Source: DYCT01 sp051875715
GTDB taxonomy: Bacteria; Bacteroidota; Bacteroidia; Bacteroidales; Bacteroidaceae
Length of the DNA stretch: 45,857 bases
Direction of reading: 5' to 3'
Assembly (NCBI GenBank): GCA_051875715.1
Contig: JBJEHD010000063.1
Coordinates: forward strand, 1 to 45,857
Under the pieces are notes generated by a model. That model made no database searches. It saw only the letters and a list, made by a program, of their open reading frames with translations, and was not told the origin of the DNA. Of this stretch, positions 43,909 to 45,857 are shown one piece after another; the first letter of the stretch is position 1, and every line of letters begins with the position of its first letter. The translations under genes were made by a program, and so were the position numbers.

Positions 43909-45300
43909 ATGGGAGACCCCAAAGCATTTTTAACCATACACCGCCAAGAGGCCGGCTACAGACCTCTGCACGACCGAATCCGAGACTACGGAGAGGTAGA
44001 ACAAACGCTCAACACCAACGAACGACGCAAGCAGGCATCACGTTGCATGGATTGCGGAGTACCCTTCTGCAACTGGGCCTGCCCCCTCGGCAACAAACAA
44101 GCCGAATGGCAAGACCTGCTTTACAAAGGGAAATGGGAGGAAGCCTACCTTACCCTTACCGCAACGTGCGACTTCCCGGAATTCACAGGCCGGATATGCC
44201 CCGCCCTCTGCGAGAAAGCCTGCGTGCTACGCCTATCGTGCGGAGAAGCCGTGACCTGCCGGGAAAACGAAGCAGCCATCATCGAAGCAGCCTGGCGAGA
44301 AGGATACATCAAGCCATTGCCCATCCGGCGGAACGGATTCCGAGTAGCTGTCGTAGGAAGCGGCCCCTCCGGGCTGGCCGTAGCCAACCAACTCAATCAC
44401 ATGGGCTATGAAGTGACAGTGTTCGAACGAAACGAAGCAGCCGGAGGCCTGTTGCGCTACGGCATACCCAACTTCAAACTCCTCAAAGCCGTCATCGACC
44501 GGCGCATCAACCTCATGGAGGCCGAAGGAGTGACCTTCTGCTACCAGTCCGCCATCGCCCCGGATGCCTACACACAAAGCCCGGAAGGACACATCTCCTT
44601 CCCTGCCCACCCCGACCAAGGAACGTTCCACGCCCTATGCTACTGCACCGGATCCGAAACTCCCCGAGACCTCTCCATTCCCGGACGCGAACTCAAAGGA
44701 ATCCATTTCGCCTTGGAAATGCTTGCACAACAAAACCGCATCCTGGCAGGCGTCTCCTTCAGCAAAGACCAACTCGTCAACGCCAAGGGAAAGAAAGTGC
44801 TGGTCATTGGCGGCGGAGATACGGGTTCGGACTGCATCGGCACAAGCCACAGACAAGGAGCCACCGAAGTGACTCAGATTGAAATCATGCCCCAACCTCC
44901 CGTAGACGAAAATCCGGCCACCCCCTGGCCCGCTTATCCCCAGATACTCAAAACCACCAGCAGCCACGAAGAAGGATGTACACGCCGGTGGAATCTGGCC
45001 AGCAACCGCTTCATCGGGAAAAACGGGCGCGTCAGCGGTGTCGAGGTAGAAGAAGTGGAATGGCTTCCTTCTCCTGATGGAGGAAGGCCGGTCATGCGTC
45101 CCACCGGGAAAACAGAAATCATCGAAGCCGACCTCGTTCTGCTCACCATGGGTTTCCTTCGTCCCGAACCCCTGCAACTCCCCGCTGGTGTATTTGCTGC
45201 AGGAGACGCCGTTAGTGGAGCAAGTCTCGTAGTACGCGCCATGGCCTCCGGACGTAAAACCGCCCAGGACATCGACCGCTACCTCCGAGAAAAAAGATGA
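43909..45300 (+). CDS. gltD: Glutamate synthase, small (beta) subunit
   Basis: GltD passes electrons from NAD(P)H to GltB through FAD and iron-sulfur clusters. 463 residues, normal length. The N-terminal cluster cysteines are C46, C49, C54 and C58 (CMDCGVPFCNWAC), the second set C87, C97, C101 and C105. The FAD loop GSGPSGLA is at 150-157, and the NAD(P)H loop GGGDTGSDC at 301-309. The start at 43909 (MGDPKAFLTI) is 34 nt after gltB; the frame is open further upstream only inside gltB. The last gene of the operon. From memory, asnB often follows gltD in Bacteroides; here a tRNA follows instead. Confidence 0.96.
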   Translation: MGDPKAFLTIHRQEAGYRPLHDRIRDYGEVEQTLNTNERRKQASRCMDCGVPFCNWACPLGNKQAEWQDLLYKGKWEEAYLTLTATCDFPEFTGRICPALCEKACVLRLSCGEAVTCRENEAAIIEAAWREGYIKPLPIRRNGFRVAVVGSGPSGLAVANQLNHMGYEVTVFERNEAAGGLLRYGIPNFKLLKAVIDRRINLMEAEGVTFCYQSAIAPDAYTQSPEGHISFPAHPDQGTFHALCYCTGSETPRDLSIPGRELKGIHFALEMLAQQNRILAGVSFSKDQLVNAKGKKVLVIGGGDTGSDCIGTSHRQGATEVTQIEIMPQPPVDENPATPWPAYPQILKTTSSHEEGCTRRWNLASNRFIGKNGRVSGVEVEEVEWLPSPDGGRPVMRPTGKTEIIEADLVLLTMGFLRPEPLQLPAGVFAAGDAVSGASLVVRAMASGRKTAQDIDRYLREKR

Positions 45301-45599
45301 GCCTCACCCCGGTCCTGCATCCTGCCATCCATCCGAACATGGGTAAGCCATTCAGGTCTGGGAACCAACGATATCCGCATCGATGCAATCTGAATCATCC
45401 ACAAGACTGTGTCAAAATACGAAATCTTGGCATAGTCTTGTAGGTGGTTTCGAAATGGCCGATATGCAAGATGTCATCTGCTCCTTATTCATCAGAGAAC
45501 AGCAAAAGCATAAAAAAACCGAAGAAAAACAGGTCAAATGTTTGGTGGTTCAAAATAAACCCGTATCTTTGCACCGCAATCGAGAGATAAGCAATACAT
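45301..45599. other. Intergenic region, gltD to tRNA-Thr
   Basis: No credible gene. An inverted repeat (ACAAGACT 45401-45408 with AGTCTTGT 45434-45441, extended by three further pairs, one a wobble) could mark the end of the gltBD transcript but lacks a T-run. GACTGTGTCAAAA at 45405-45417 resembles some insertion-sequence ends, but nothing around it supports an element. Confidence 0.35.
45541..45571 (+). promoter_or_regulatory. Promoter of tRNA-Thr
   Basis: TTTG (45541-45544), 19-nt spacer, TATCTTTG (45564-45571): the textbook Bacteroidetes promoter and the clearest in the window. The tRNA starts 28 nt later. Confidence 0.8.
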
Positions 45600-45672
45600 G
45601 CCGAAATGGCTCAGTTGGTAGAGCAATTCATTCGTAATGAATAGGTCCCCGGTTCGAGTCCGGGTTTCGGCT
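45600..45672 (+). tRNA. tRNA-Thr (anticodon CGT)
   Basis: A 73-nt cloverleaf: acceptor GCCGAAA/TTTCGGC, D arm with GTTGGTAGAGC, anticodon stem ATTCA/TGAAT with loop TTCGTAA (anticodon CGT, reads ACG), T arm CCCGG-TTCGAGT-CCGGG, discriminator T. CCA is not encoded. All stems pair perfectly. Confidence 0.97.
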
Positions 45673-45675
45673 CAC

Positions 45676-45717
45676 AAGCGAAGCGATAATCACAAAGGTT
45701 ATCGCTTCGCTTTTTTC
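45676..45717 (+). terminator. Terminator of tRNA-Thr
   Basis: A perfect 14-bp stem (AAGCGAAGCGATAA, 45676-45689, with 45699-45712), 9-nt loop, followed by a T-run. It shows the tRNA is a single-gene unit. Confidence 0.9.
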
Positions 45718-45767
45718 ATATCCCCCCGTTTTGGAGTCAGCCGATTTGGGGGCTCAGTAGAAAATTC

Positions 45768-45839
45768 GGGTCAGCGGATTTTCCCGGTTGGCGGGGAAGA
45801 TGTGGGTCAGCGGATTTTCCCGGTTGGCGGGGAAGATGT
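45768..45839. repeat. Two identical 36-bp direct repeats, possible IS21-family element end
   Basis: The unit at 45768-45803 is repeated exactly at 45804-45839 and contains GGGTCAGCGGATTTTCCCG and GGTTGGCGGGG. A degenerate relative (GGAGTCAGCCGATTTGGGGG) lies at 45733-45752. The GGTCA...TTTT...TTGGCG layout in tandem resembles the multiple transposase-binding repeats at IS21-family ends. No istA or istB is inside the window, so the identity rests on recalled pattern only. Confidence 0.45.
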
Positions 45840-45857
45840 CGGAGTATAGTGTTACCT

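Noticed and set aside
45383..45637. 84-codon open frame before tRNA-Thr
   Set aside because: It runs through the tRNA promoter and into the tRNA itself, with no homology that I recognise.

Overview
The window is a chromosomal stretch of a gut-type member of the Bacteroidales (Bacteroidaceae, Prevotellaceae or Paraprevotella-like). Four things point there. Promoters carry the Bacteroidetes -7 element TAnnTTTG. Shine-Dalgarno sequences are mostly weak. The gene families are typical: DUF4301, DUF1573, an M49 peptidase lipoprotein, a short Bacteroidetes-type RelA/SpoT with a decayed HD domain, a POT transporter without the first Glu of its motif, and a type B T9SS sorting-domain protein. The core genes look about 60% GC by eye, high for Bacteroides. 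Three short stretches (1-700, 24.6-25.9 kb and 45.7 kb to the end) look different and hold decayed or mobile DNA.

Layout. 1-670: a fragment of a type I restriction subunit (hsdR) next to a 64-nt near-perfect palindrome. 0.7-3.1 kb, minus strand: glyA and a D-2-hydroxyacid dehydrogenase. 3.2-8.3 kb, plus strand: an operon of a DUF3298 lipoprotein, rsmG, a metallo-beta-lactamase-fold hydrolase and gcvP, closed by a strong hairpin. 8.4-10.4 kb, minus: folD and a CapA-like protein. 10.7-11.3 kb, plus: a membrane protein with PH-like and SHOCT domains. 11.4-17.4 kb, minus: POT peptide transporter, ybaK-type deacylase, uvrA and a T9SS-sorted protein. 17.5-18.4 kb, plus: an MscS channel. 18.5-20.1 kb, minus: DUF4301 protein. 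20.4-23.0 kb, plus: rel and dgkA. 22.9-24.1 kb, minus: a galM lipoprotein. 24.2-24.6 kb, plus: DUF1573 protein. 24.6-25.9 kb: a degraded island of repeats and broken reading frames. 25.9-31.7 kb, minus: recQ, a DbpA-like helicase, rarA and purT. 31.9-37.0 kb, plus: an AraC-type regulator, a DPP III-like peptidase, an AlkD-like protein, a Fur-family regulator and purA. 37.1-39.0 kb, minus: glmS. 39.3-45.3 kb, plus: gltB and gltD. Then tRNA-Thr(CGT) with its own promoter and terminator, and finally 36-bp tandem repeats that resemble the end of an IS21-family element.

How the genes fit together. Many belong to glycine/serine and one-carbon metabolism (glyA, gcvP, folD, the hydroxyacid dehydrogenase, formate-using purT) and to glutamine-nitrogen flow (gltBD, glmS, purA). 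A second theme is genome maintenance (uvrA, recQ, rarA, DbpA-like helicase, AlkD-like protein). I did not find a clearly new multi-gene system. The best leads are the DUF4301 protein, whose motifs line up in order with UDP-sugar pyrophosphorylases, and the repeat-rich island at 24.6-25.9 kb.
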